Source: Zanthoxylum bungeanum
Lineage: Eukaryota > Streptophyta > Magnoliopsida > Sapindales > Rutaceae
Length of the DNA: 64,000 nt
Direction of reading: 5' to 3'
Assembly: GCA_019454045.1 (NCBI GenBank)
Contig: SKCR01025340.1
Location: 124,001-188,000, forward strand
In this document: in pieces, positions 36,002 through 46,790 of the stretch
How the letters are laid out: every line of letters starts with the position of its first letter
Numbering within the stretch: the first letter of the stretch is position 1
Translations under genes and position numbers: made by a program
Notes under the pieces: generated by a model
Told to the model about the DNA's origin: nothing
The model's input: the letters and a program-made list of their open reading frames with translations, nothing else
The model's database searches: none

Positions 36002-38050
36002 ATGGCAAGCTCATCTGACAACATAATGTCAAATATGCCAACCCAAGAGAGCGGCCCTACTGTCAGTGCACAATCACGGAGAAGAGAAGTTAAGGCTCGG
36101 TCCTCAGATATTTTCAAAATTCATTTTACTTTGGAACGCCTAGAAGATGGTTCACAACGAGCAATTTGCAACTATTGTGGGGTTATCTATAAATTTTCTG
36201 GTGGATACGGCAATATGATCAAGTACATGGAAAAACATCATCCGGTTGAATTTGGCATTGATACGACGCAGACTCAAATGGCCAGGTACGCATCATCTAG
36301 TAGAGGTACGAGTAGTGTAGATTTATTTAAATATTCTGATGCAAAAAATAGAGAAGAATTTGCGAAATTAACTTGTATGGCACATCTTTCTTCAAGCTTT
36401 GGTGAAAAACTTCATTTTACTAATTACGTGCATAATGCTTTAAACCATGATGCATGTAGAATGACTCGAAACACAACAAAACGTCATATTTTCAAATTAT
36501 ATAAAGATGGTAAAATTATTTTAAATGAAATATTTAAAGAGATGAAATGTCGTATTTCTATATGTTCTGATATTTGGAGTGACCATTGGCAAACACACTC
36601 ATACATGGGTGTGACTTGTCATTGGATTGATGCATCATTTACCATGCAAAAAAGACTTATTGCATTTAGAGTTTTTGATGACCCACATACTGCACATAAT
36701 ATTTATAGAATGATGAAGGTAATTTTTGATGAATATGGTTTAGTAGAAAAAATTTTAACAATTGGATTTGATAATGCATCTGCAAATACTGCATCCATTC
36801 ATGATTTAAAATCCTTATGTGAACCAAATTTAGGGGGTTGATTTTTTCATATTCGTTGTACATGTCATTTCCTTAACATATGTGTGCAAGACAGACTAAA
36901 ATTATTATCACCTTTCCTTGATCCAATTAAAACGGCACTTAACTGTATTTGGTCATATTCTCAAGTTAGGAGAGAATGGACCAAGTTTTGTAAAATAAAT
37001 GGTATTAAACCGATTAAATTTTCAAGAGATGTTCCAACACGTTGGAATTCTACTTATTTTCTTTTATGTCAAGCATTTCAATACAAAGATGCATTATGTA
37101 GTTTTTTTTCTCAACATGTTCAAAATATCACCCTTTATCCTAGTTAATGGGATATTTGTGAATTTTTTTAAGATATTTTAAGAGTTTTTAATGATGCTAA
37201 TTTAGTTTTTAGCGGTGTTTATTATCCTACAACACATTTATTTCTTCTTGAGAGTTTGAATATTGTTGGCACTCTCGATGAGCATGTTGACAGTGACGAC
37301 CCTAATGATATTATTTTGCTCGAAGCTATGAAGGTAAAATGGTTGAATTATTTTAGAGAAATTCCTTTACTTTATCTTATTGCTGCTATTTTTGATCCTA
37401 GATTTAAATTAGAAGGTTTGAATGGTGGTTTACAAGCTTACTATGGTTATTTAGGAATATTAGATGATGTTGATATTACGAGCATAATGACGAAATTAAG
37501 AAGTGATTTAATTATTTTATTTAATGATTATATTGTAAGATAAAACTTAGGAACATTAGGTCAATCTAGTAGTAGCGAACCGGTAATTCAAACAAGACTT
37601 AGCGTAGGGGATCGTTGGTTATTACAGTGAAATAAAAAATATAGGGATACGACAACTAATAACCCTGAATTAGATAATTATTTATCTACAAATTTTGAGT
37701 TTTCTAATGAAAGTTTATGCAGTAAAAATTTTAAAATCCTTGAATGGTGTAACCGGCATCAAAATATATATCATGTTTTATCTATTATTGCTAAAGAGAT
37801 CTTGGCAGCACTTATTTCCACCGTTGCGGTTGAGCAAGCCTTCAGCTTGGGAGGTAATATATTGGAAGCTAGGCGATCTTCATTACATCCAAGCACTCTA
37901 GAAGCAACAGCTTGTGTGGATGATTGGACTCGAGCTGATCTGAGACAACAAGAAGATGCCCCCGATGATTTTGAAGATTTGTTCGATAATGCTTCTGCAA
38001 CAAGTGCAAGCGGAACCGGAGCCGAAGGATCAACTGATAATGATGATTGA
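36002..38050 (+). pseudogene. hAT transposase with BED finger and dimerisation domain
   Basis: One frame of 683 codons from ATG 36002 to TGA 38048-38050. No frameshift is seen, but there are five internal stops: TGA 36839, TAA 37145, TAA 37169, TAA 37541, TGA 37628. Domains in order: BED zinc finger near residues 35-80 (CNYCG then MEKHHP; one usual His is Tyr); the DDE-type core, including ICSDIWSDHWQTHSYMGVTC and the FHIRCTCHF region after the first stop; VPTRWNSTYFLL; the C-terminal dimerisation segment STVAVEQAFSLGGNILEARR near 37820. Acidic tail. It would cut and paste the element; as read it is inactive. Confidence 0.9.
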
Positions 38051-38767
38051 TAATTGTAAAATTATAATTTACAAAGGGGATATGTCTAAAACTTGTAATG
38101 GAACTACGTGAGCTTTGATTGCTCTCACCCTTGGAGGATACGTAGGCAACTTAAATTTTTAAAAATTTAAGCTCAAGCTTTTCAATGTATTAATTTTTTT
38201 TTTATTTATAAAATTAATCTCATTTATTTTAATTAATTTTCAAAAAAAATATATATTCTCTGAAGCGAACCGGAACCGAACCGTTCGGTTCCGGTTCGGT
38301 TCAGTGTTCCGGTTCCACACTTGTGGAACAAGAAATCGGCCAGTTCGGTTCGATTCCGAACCGGAACCGAACCGCCGGCCGGGTCTAATTGGGATAAACC
38401 ATCAGACCAAGTCTCGATATACGACATGTAATGGTCTCAGTGGATTTTACTAACCGACCCGTGTTAGTAAATCTTGACCAGGAACTTTATTTGATAATAT
38501 ACTTTTAGTAGTGACACTTCCCAATGTCAATTACAAACTACTTTGTAACTGCGCACTACAAATATATTATCGGGTCTTTGTCTAATATATACATATCACT
38601 AAACCATTTTAGTTTCAATCTAATCATAATTAGATCGAATATGTATATAAAAGCAAGAAGTACTACCATAAATAAGTAATATAATGGAAAAATGAATTGT
38701 TCATATTCATGAATCAAACATAAATACGATCTGAATTGGCCCTCCGAGCACCAACCCTAACATCAAC

Positions 38768-39116
38768 TACTTTATCATGAATAAAAAGAATGAACCAACC
38801 TATGTCTTTCTTATTCTAAATTTGATTTACAAATAAAGTCCAAGAATTTCCCATATGAATTGAGGATTTCTTCCAATCTTTTCATCATTTCTTCCAACTA
38901 AAAGGAGAAATAAAGGATGTTATCTAACATTTAGATGATGTCCTCTAACCTTGAGGTCAATTTCTCCAAATTAAAAGGAGAAACACATGACATCTTTTAA
39001 ATTTGGATTATCCAACTTTTGGATCATGTCTTCTAACTTTTAGGCGATGTCCTTCAATTTTTGAGGCCATGTCCTCCAACTTAAATGGAGATGTCCTCTA
39101 ATTTTTTGATGATGTC
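38768..39116 (-). other. Degenerate repeat with coiled-coil-like phrasing
   Basis: Between the array and the next LTR. On the minus strand, repeated GAGGACAT..AAA.TT phrases in shifting frames read like KLEDM/KKLED heptads. Probably a decayed fragment of a coiled-coil gene or gag. No complete frame. Confidence 0.3.
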
Positions 39117-41053
39117 TGTTGGGTTCTCCTAGAACATGCCAAGGATCTATTAAGCATAAAATTGTTTGAATAATCAATGAAGTTTGCAGAAAAATCACTT
39201 ACATTGATCGGCTATTCGATGTAGAGATAACAAAAATTTCCAACCTTTGTGTAGTGCTCCAAGCTCTCCTTTGTATGAATGGTTTAGCTCCAAGCTTGAT
39301 CTTTGAATTCCAAACTAAAGGGGATAGTTTCCCTATCACCTTTGTTGACTCCTTTGATGTGCTAGCATGCAAGATTTTGAATCAAAAATCAAGAAACATG
39401 AGCTCAAAGCTCACGACAATTCCAATGGGAGAGAGGAGAAGAGGTTTCGGCCTTGGCCAAAAATTGAGAGAGAAAAAGTGTTGTGTTACTTGTTTTGATT
39501 TTCCAAAAATCAATATGTCAAATACCAAATCTCCAAGAGTTGGTAAAAGTCTATCACAAGTCAAAATAAAATAAGCTTGTGTAAGAAACAAGCTAACAAC
39601 AAATCTTCACTAACTTCCATCCCCAAAAAGTAAGTGAAGTTGACAAGTGATGTGACTTGTGGGCCCCGCTAAACACATTTCGGGCTCGGGTTCGTTAATT
39701 CCGAATTAACGAATATTCCGTTGCGACTTAATTAAATCAAATTTAATTAAATAATAATGTCTCGCAAAATTATTACGAAAGTCGATTGTGAAATAATTCT
39801 AAATTAATTCGTTCGCCTGAATTAAAATCCAATTTTAATTCCGCTTTGAAATCTAATTTCATTTAATATATCAAATATATTATTTAATCGATTAATTCCA
39901 AATTAATCGTTCTCTCTCTACTATTTGAATTTTATCCCAGATAAATTCTTTCCGTAATTAATCCTAGATTAATTTTCTCTCTCTCATAATTAATCCCAGA
40001 TTAATTTTGTTCGAGTCAAACGTCATCAGTGAATCTTCAGGAAGCGACCCATGAGATCCCTGGATATATTGGCTGTAAATCCGGTCATCCGACTATCCGA
40101 ACACACGCGTACCTCGTACCACGTTCTTACCGATTTACAAGACATGGTTGGCTTTTAGCAAAGCACCGTGCCTACCCAATTATCCAGATATATTCTTTAA
40201 AGGAATATGTAATCTTTGTCAGGCGTAGTATACGTAGTATTGCGTATTACGATCCAATATCGGATGTCACATGCTAGGCCTGGGACTGGAATTGTGTCTG
40301 CCCCGTATGAACCACATATCGGATCACTAGCAACTAGTCTCTTTAATCGGATAATCATGATCTTGTCATATTATCCCGATAGCTGCAGTATATTAGAATG
40401 TACCAGTTCTGTACCCCTGCGTGATCATCATCTCCATATGACTGAAGTGATATTACCATCTTGACATCACACCCAATACACTACGATTCTCAGTATACCC
40501 AGAAAAGACTTACACAGAACCTGTTAAAGCCCCAGACAACCAAAACCAAAGTATACTGATTATCGCAAGTATTAGCGATGCAAGTCTCAGGTTAAGACCA
40601 AATACACATACCCTGATTCGGATTCCCATAGACACATAGTCATACTACCAATGGGATTCCGATGGGTCTATCCAGAGCGAAGCTATTTCAGTTCCATCGG
40701 TAAACAGAACCTCATATTACACTTGCATGAGTATCCAATACCTAAATATATGAGAATTATGATGTTACGCTTCCATAACACGCACAAGTGTAATACTAGC
40801 CTATTCCACATTATCGATGTCCAGTCTCGATAATACTACGACTAGGGATATTTAATGATTAAACCTTACGTGGATTAATATTGTCTCATATCTTATTAAT
40901 CTGGTACTAATCACATGGACTTTTATCATTTATATATCCCGGTAATCCAATTACAAATGATAAAAGAGTAATTTCCATTGTTATATAGTTAATTTGTACA
41001 ACAACACCATGTTCTGTAAAAATAGTGTTGCTATGGGTCATAATTGTCCAACA
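39117..41053 (-). repeat. 3' LTR of copia 2
   Basis: 1937 bp, TGTTGGGTTCTC...AATTGTCCAACA. Related to the solo LTRs at 17658 and 23901, including the palindrome array (a perfect 10 bp stem with loop CCG at 39691-39713, others to about 40010). The polypurine tract follows on the minus strand. Confidence 0.85.
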
Positions 41054-42068
41054 ATCTCCCATTTGGCCTATAACCAATCACTCAAGTGTCCTAAACCCGA
41101 ACTATGTACGGGGCGCTCAGACTTTTGCTGAGAAACAACTTTCGTCAGCAGATTTGCAAAGTTATCATCTGATGCGATTTATTCGATCATTACATCGCCA
41201 CGATGTATGATCTCACGAATCAGATAAATCCGTCGAAGTACATACTTGGATCATTGATGAGACCGCGGTTCTTTAGCCTGTGCTGTAGCCCAGCTTAGCT
41301 GCTAACAGAACTATACCTAATCCAATTAGGATTATATAGATCCAAAAATGCTTCTTTTGCTGCCTCAGCTGCAGCAATGTTCCGCTCTTGTTGTTTATTC
41401 GGCAACACTATCTTGCTTGGAAGATTTCCAGCTCACTGTTCCATTATTCAAACTAAATACGTACCCTTATTGCAACTTACAGTCATTTTTTTCGGTTTGG
41501 AAACTTGCAGTGGTGAACCTAGTCACCTCAAGTTCTCCTTTCCCCATATTATCAGAAAGCATCCTTAGTTCGTCCAAGATAGTCAAAGATGTCCTTAACA
41601 TCAATCCAGTGACCATCACCTGGATTAGCCTGATTGTGACTCCATATGCTCAAAGCATATAAGACACCAGGTCACGTACATGTCTTTCAATGTACGAGTT
41701 CTCGAAGAGTGCCAACAACTTTTAGATCTAACCCAGTAGATTCTTATTCCTAGAATAAAGGTTGCCTCTCCCAAGTAGTCTATGGAGAATTTTTCATGAA
41801 AGCCAAGCTTTCACCGATTGTATTATAGGAATGTCATTTCCAAGAAATAATATATCATCATTATATTGGACAGTCACTGTCAGTGCGCTCCCACTAACCT
41901 TCTTATATACACAAAAATCTTTACCGTTTTGAATGAAACCATATACCATTATGATCTTATCAAAATGTTAGTTCCAAGAACGCAATGCTTGCTTCAATCC
42001 ATAAATGGATCGATTTAACTTCCAAACTTTGTTTGCATGTTTTTGGTACGACAAAATCGTCAGGTAGT
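41054..42068 (-). pseudogene. Copia 2 Pol: RNase H and 3' part of RT
   Basis: Minus strand, heavily mutated. Near 41075-41260 it shows the copia polyprotein end (SKYVLRRIYLIREI, DDNFANLLTK). Near 42000-42060 it shows the RT segment NRSIYGLKQA. Broken by frameshifts and stops and cut at 42068 by the Athila-type element; the rest of RT resumes at 51606. Confidence 0.75.
42064..42068. repeat. Target site duplication GTAGT (left)
   Basis: Repeated exactly at 51606-51610 after the right LTR. It defines the insertion of 42069-51605 into copia 2 RT. Confidence 0.88.
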
Positions 42069-43430
42069 TGACCGGCGTAAACACACACGTATAACGCAAG
42101 CGCACGTATCGTTCAAGTAGTATAAAAATATCGATCCCACGAGGACTTAATTCCTACTATTGTTATTAATTATTGAATCTATTTATTTACAGATATCTAA
42201 TTAAATGAAGAAGAGAATGATTGTTTGATTGGTTGAAAGTGATTTTACAAAATAAATAAAAAGACAAAAGAAAATACTAAGGAAAATAACAAAAGACACA
42301 AAGATCTAGGGTCGTGAATCATTCTAATATCATTTAAAAGATAAAGTGGTTATTTTATGTTTGTGTAATAAATCAGTTTACTAACCTGGAACACTAAATT
42401 ATGCAAAAGCCTCTGTCGATGGTCAGACGCAAATACCCAGTTTAACTCAATTGAACCATATGTCTATGTCAACCAAATTATCTGGATTCATTAAGTTTAA
42501 GTTCCAATTATGGCTACCCCCGCCCGACAGGTATATTCCTATCCTGTAAGGAAATCTATTAAAGGGTTATTTATCCTCAAGGAAGATCGTGGGCTATTAA
42601 GTCTAAGGCTGAAACCTAAAATCCCTATGTCTAGTTCATTTTAGATTTACCATATCAATCTTATTGGTGATCAGACAACAAGAAGCATTAAGCTTAAGAT
42701 TTAATAAATAAACTTTTAAATTACCCAAACTATAAAATAACCTCTTATAAACCGGTGATATTAAAATCATCACAACACAACCCCAGATAACTAACACATA
42801 ACTAGGACTAGTAAAGACATAAAAGTAAAAGACATAAAGTAAAGCTGAAAAGTAAAATACAATAAAATAAAATGCTAAGGTAAAAGGAATTACTTTTACT
42901 ACTACTAATTTAGATATCTCCCATAAAATAATATATAAACTTGTGATAAATTAACCAACCGACCAGTCTGGCGGTATCCTGATTAAGTCAAATTAAGTCC
43001 AACCAGCCATTAAGGCGGAACCAAAAATAAATTTACCAACCGACCAGTCTGGCGGTATCCGTGATTAGTCAGGTTTAATCAGATTAAAATTAAATTACCA
43101 ACCGACCAATATAGCGGTATCCCTTATTAAGTCAATATTTTAAATAGTTAATATATTATTTTTAAGGGAGATTAATCTAAATAGCAATAGTAGAAGAATT
43201 ACCTTTCACCCTAGCTGAGGAAATTACTTCAACATGGTGAATAGTAAAAACTGTAAAAAGTAAAAAGTAAAAATTAAATTACTATTATTACAAAACGTAA
43301 TTAAAATTATTTACAAAACTAAAAATTAAAACTAAAAAAAATAAAAAAAATAAAAATTCTAGAGAGAAACTCTCTTTTAGAGAGAATTCAAGAGAGAGAG
43401 AGGTGTGTTGAAATCTGAAATTTCGCGCTG

Positions 43431-43440
43431 AATTTATAGG
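43431..43440 (-). promoter_or_regulatory. TATA box, 3' LTR of LOG element 1
   Basis: Minus strand CCTATAAATT, followed by a CT-rich leader (CTCTCTCTCT), as in plant core promoters. The ACGT cluster starts about 65 bp upstream. Confidence 0.65.
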
Positions 43441-43505
43441 CAAAAATTCACTGTTCGCAGCGTCGCGACGCCAAGGACCTCAGCGTCGCGACACTGGATT
43501 TGTCG

Positions 43506-43980
43506 ACGTGGCACGATGAGAAGGCGACACGTAACAAGGCGGCTGACTGTTCAAAGCGACACGTGTCATGGCGGCTAAGACTCAATTATTATGATGACGT
43601 CATTGATGACGTCATGCTGACGTGGCGCTGACGTGGCGATGACATGGCGCTGGCGTGTGTTGCAATTGTCGGCACAATAGGATTTTGACACGTGGCGACA
43701 CGTGTCACGCTGTGATTGGCTGATGCTGACGTGGCATGTTGACTTCGTTGACCTTGTGACGTGGCTGATGACAAGGCGTGACACATGGCGAAGTTGACTC
43801 GTTGACCGCTGACATGGCTGATGACGAGGCGACACGTGTCAAGTCTGAGTGTCGGCAGCATATGATGTTGACACGTGGCATGGCGCACGTTAGCCGATTG
43901 GTTGTGATGGTGACACGTGGCACGGCGCATTTTAGCAAAGTCAAACTTCTCAAATCCTGATCAGTTGACCAGGCGCACGT
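43506..43980 (-). promoter_or_regulatory. Cluster of 16 ACGT-core elements in U3
   Basis: Sixteen ACGT tetramers in 475 bp, mostly as ACGTGGC (ABRE-like) or GACACGTGTC (G-box palindrome, three copies), mixed with TGACG and TTGACC/TTGACT sites. ACGT cores are bound by plant bZIP factors, some also by bHLH factors. About two would be expected by chance. The arrangement directly upstream of the TATA box suggests a regulated promoter. Confidence 0.75.
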
Positions 43981-44226
43981 TAGCTGATTCGGCGCATGCT
44001 GGGCGTCGCGACGCGGAAGGTCTGGGCGGCGCGACCCTGGAAATTACCAAAATGCCTTTTTTCGCCAATTTTCACTGTTTTGCTCCAAATCACCTCCAGA
44101 ATGTCCTAAAACTTTATTTATCTACAAAATAACACAAATCACATCAAAACATTCACAAAACTCAAGAAACTATACAAAATATTAGATTAAATGAGTGGGA
44201 AATAGTGATATAAATACCACTCATCA

Positions 44227-44238
44227 CACCCTCAAACC
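44227..44238 (-). other. Polypurine tract of LOG element 1
   Basis: Minus strand GGTTTGAGGGTG directly before the 3' LTR start TGATGAGTGG. Confidence 0.7.
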
Positions 44239-45540
44239 TAACATTTTGCTAGTCCTCGAGCAAAATACAGAATAAAATAACATAATAAAATTTCACTAAG
44301 CCATTTTCGTATGGATCACGGTTGCATTTAGCATATGCAACAAGCCTTTAAACCCCTAGGTGTCCCTAGTGGACGAGTTGTAGTCTCGTGAGGGTTTACA
44401 GCAATGATACCCACAAACATTTTATAAAAGTAAAAATGTAGTGAAACTAATGCACACAAAAGCAAAAAGACAAGAGAAAATAGAATAAAGAAGTTAGTGA
44501 CTAATCAGGTGAAACTTCTACTCCAAGTTACTAGTTGTTTTGTTTCTTTCTAAATTACCGAATAAGTAAATTCTCCGATTATTTTTACCATTCTTCATCT
44601 ACACAACCAACAAAATATTAAACAACTCATTTTTGCCCACAACAGTCACAAGTGCAGTTGATAAGAGAGTAATATTTTTGTCCTAAAGTTCTATCAGATT
44701 TCGCACCTTTTTGTAGCAATGGAATAATTTTTCTCATTTTTCTAATTTTTTCTTTGCTTTTTCTGAATTTTGACTTTTTATTTATATACAATACCTTCCG
44801 TCTATGTAGCGAGCTTTGGGTCGGTGGCTCCCAAACCAGTTGGCTTTAGGGCACCAGGTGTTAAGACACCCCTACGAACTTAATTACTCAGACTTCAGAT
44901 ATATATATTTTTGCAGCATCTTCGATCCATGTAACGAGCTTTGGGCCAATGACTCCCAAACCAGTTGGTTTTAGGGCACTAGGTGTTAAAACACCCCTAC
45001 AGACTTAATAACCCGGATCTTAGATACTTTATTTTTGTAAATCAAAATTTTTTTTTTTTTTTATTCCATAACTATTAATAGATGCTTCCTCCAATTAAAC
45101 TAGAGCACGGAATATTACAAAGCTTTTCAATTACACAGCTCATGTTGTATGTTACTATGCATGTTGATAATACCTGTCAAATGAGCATATGAAGATTCAT
45201 TTTAGTCAGTATTATGGAGAATTCACAAATTAAATAATTCAAAATGAAATAAACAAAAATTAACTTGTTTCGAAATAAATGGTTTGAAATACGTCTCATG
45301 AGTGGAAACTCATTACTCAGCTATCTCTTACCAATTTCACCTTTTTAGTCAAAATAAAAACACAAAAATTTTCAATTTTTTTTATTTTTCGAAAAAATTT
45401 GGACTAAAAATAAAACACAATACAAACAAGTACTATTAACTATACCTCACCCCCAAACCTAAATGAGACATTGTCCCCAATGTCTTAAACAGTAGAAGAA
45501 GAGTTTAGAAAATAATACCTGATGACCTGAAATTCTACAG
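44239..45540 (-). other. 3' non-coding region of LOG element 1
   Basis: AT-rich, no gene. Contains phrases typical of the 3' end of this clade (TTTGCTAGTCCTCGAGCAAA near 44250) and a two-copy tandem repeat at 44795-45020. Confidence 0.6.
44795..45020. repeat. Two 125 bp tandem repeats
   Basis: Units start at 44795 and 44920, each containing GTARCGAGCTTTGGG, CTCCCAAACCAGTTGG and AGGTGTTAARACACCCCTAC. About 80-85 % similar by eye. Confidence 0.85.
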
Positions 45541-45544
45541 GAAA

Positions 45545-46197
45545 TTAAAGGTTAAGATCCAGATTAATTCGACGCCTCTTACCACGATCGTCCTCGGACC
45601 ATTTTATCTTTGAAAGGAGAGGGTCAACTTGTGGTTCATAAGCTACGAGTTGGTCAATTAGGTCCGGAGCAGTTCTGGCAGTGAAGAGGAGTTCTTTCAT
45701 AGGTTTCGACACGAACCCATTTCTCCGAGCATCATCAAGAAACACACAAAGAAAATCATAAAATCCATCAACGTTGAGCAGTCCAAGCGGTTTCTGGTGT
45801 ATATTCAGGTTCGCCTAAGATAGAACTATAAAAATTTCCTCCAATGTGCCCAAGCCACCTGGCAAAGCAATAAAAGCATCAGCACGGTTAATCATTTCTA
45901 CCAGTCGTTCAGACATACCTGGCACGATCAGTTCCTCTCCGTTTGACGAACCAATAAGATTGCCTCTGCCAAGGGTTTTGGGATGATTCCCAAAACGTGA
46001 CTGCCTCCTTCCTGTACAGCCTTTGAAACGATCCCCATAAGTCCGAGATTGCCTCCGCCATATATTAAGTGCATATTCCTTGCTGCTAAGACTCGACCTA
46101 ATTCCTGTGCTGCTTCTATGTATTGTGGCTTAGTTCCAACACTAGTACCGCAAAACACGCAGATGTTTTCAACTCGTCTTCTTGAAGTGGCTTCCAT
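45545..46197 (-). pseudogene. LOG: LOG-like cytokinin-activating enzyme carried by LOG element 1
   Basis: Intronless homologue of LONELY GUY, which releases free cytokinin bases from cytokinin riboside 5'-monophosphates. From the ATG at 46197 the frame shows ICVFCGTSVGTKPQY, the nucleotide-binding YGGGNLGLMG, then a 1-base deletion near 45960. After that follow PGMSER (the conserved Arg) and the family signature LPGGLGTLEE (near 45836-45868, with the catalytic Glu). A TAG at 45815-45817 replaces the Trp found in the second copy. The C-terminus is complete (KWSEDDRGKRRRINLDLNL) and ends in an LxLxL motif. Length about 215 codons, normal for LOG. Two lesions make it a pseudogene. Confidence 0.9.
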
Positions 46198-46269
46198 TTT
46201 TTTTTTTATGTATTTCTTTCTCAACTCTGGATGCCTTCAAAAGTGCAATGACAGGCTAAATTTATAGTA

Positions 46270-46280
46270 CCTGAAAAGGG
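46270..46280 (-). other. Candidate splice acceptor before LOG copy 1
   Basis: Minus strand CCCTTTTCAGG about 75 nt before the LOG ATG. The same site precedes LOG copy 2 (57619-57630). It could give a spliced subgenomic LOG mRNA, as proposed for env-like genes of Athila elements. Inference. Confidence 0.5.
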
Positions 46281-46654
46281 TGAGTAATAATAGCACTAAT
46301 ATCTTCCAAAGGACGATTGTTAACTAAACAACAAAATGAATCGTGAAGGTCAAAAAGTCTGGATCCTGTCTACGAAAATAAAGATAATTACAAAAGAAAA
46401 GCGAATCAAAGCAATAATTAAGGCAACGGAATTGTGTATGCAATACGCCACTTGCATAGTATAAATTCATTAGGATGTGTCTCAAGACTTAATTCTTTAC
46501 TCAGCCATCACAAATGAATTAGCTCTCTTTTTTTTTTTTTTGATTATCAAACACAATTCCTTCTGTATTAAAATGCTCCGTTTGTGCTTTTCTCTACAAA
46601 AATAACACACAAAATTAAAAAGTTCACACTATGTATACACAAAAGAGTTCAGAA

Positions 46655-46790
46655 GATAATACCTGGTCAGCTGAAATTTTACAGGAAAAATTACCGATAG
46701 GAAAAATTTATGTTCAATTTACGTTTTTTTACTTACCACGATCGATAATTGACCATTTTTTAGTGAAAATTTCGACAGAGTCTCCTCTAA
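46655..46790 (-). pseudogene. Second, degenerate trace of a LOG 3' end
   Basis: Aligns with the end of the LOG gene and its 3' flank at 45515-45620. Shared are ATAATACCTG, CTGAAATT.TACAGGAAA, the 13-mer CTTACCACGATCG and GACCATTTT. On the minus strand it still reads KKWSIIDRGK, matching KWSEDDRGK of the LOG tail. The body of LOG is not seen upstream. Confidence 0.6.

Larger units (their letters stand above)
35458..38387 (+). mobile_element. hAT DNA transposon, near full length
   Basis: 2930 bp. Termini TAGACCCGGCC and its complement, with an exact 8 bp duplication. Both subterminal regions (about 35467-35640 and 38262-38380) are dense in GGTTCCG/CGGAACC repeats in both orientations, the expected transposase-binding array. 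One transposase frame, now with stops. Confidence 0.92.
33303..38762 (-). repeat. LTR4 of the tandem copia array, split by an hAT transposon
   Basis: After removing the hAT and one target copy (2938 bp), the length is 2522 bp, equal to LTR1. TGTTGGGG...CACCAACCCTAACA. This is the 5' LTR of the outermost unit. Minus frame 33624-33833 is kept. Confidence 0.88.
13507..38767 (-). mobile_element. Tandem copia array with four shared LTRs
   Basis: Order on the plus strand: LTR1 13512-16033, interior 1, LTR2 19757-22276, interior 2, LTR3 26000-28519, interior 3, LTR4 33303-38762 (with an hAT inside). Polypurine tracts lie at the left and primer sites at the right of each interior, so all units read on the minus strand. 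The whole array has one target duplication, TCAAT (13507-13511) and TCAAC (38763-38767). Intact genes are absent; the remains of copia RT are visible only in interior 3. This is the product expected from unequal recombination between LTRs. Confidence 0.85.
42069..44226 (-). repeat. 3' LTR of LOG element 1
   Basis: 2158 bp; plus strand TGACCGGCGTAAAC...ATACCACTCATCA. The first about 120 bp (plus sense) is the strongly conserved U5 of this clade (AACGCAAGCGCACGTATCG, ATCGATCCCACGAGGACT) and recurs at 49456, 53944 and 63894. Confidence 0.9.

Noticed and set aside
13507..38767. Satellite-type tandem repeat
   Set aside because: The repeat units carry polypurine tracts, TG...CA edges and primer sites at the correct places, so they are LTR elements.
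43575..43953. Overlapping Arg/Ser/His-rich frames on the minus strand (and again at 50955-51333)
   Set aside because: They overlap in three frames and arise from the GC-rich ACGT repeat cluster in the LTR; no protein-like composition.
46049..46267. Plus-strand frames antisense to LOG (also 57419-57616)
   Set aside because: Shadow of the LOG coding strand; no support as a gene.
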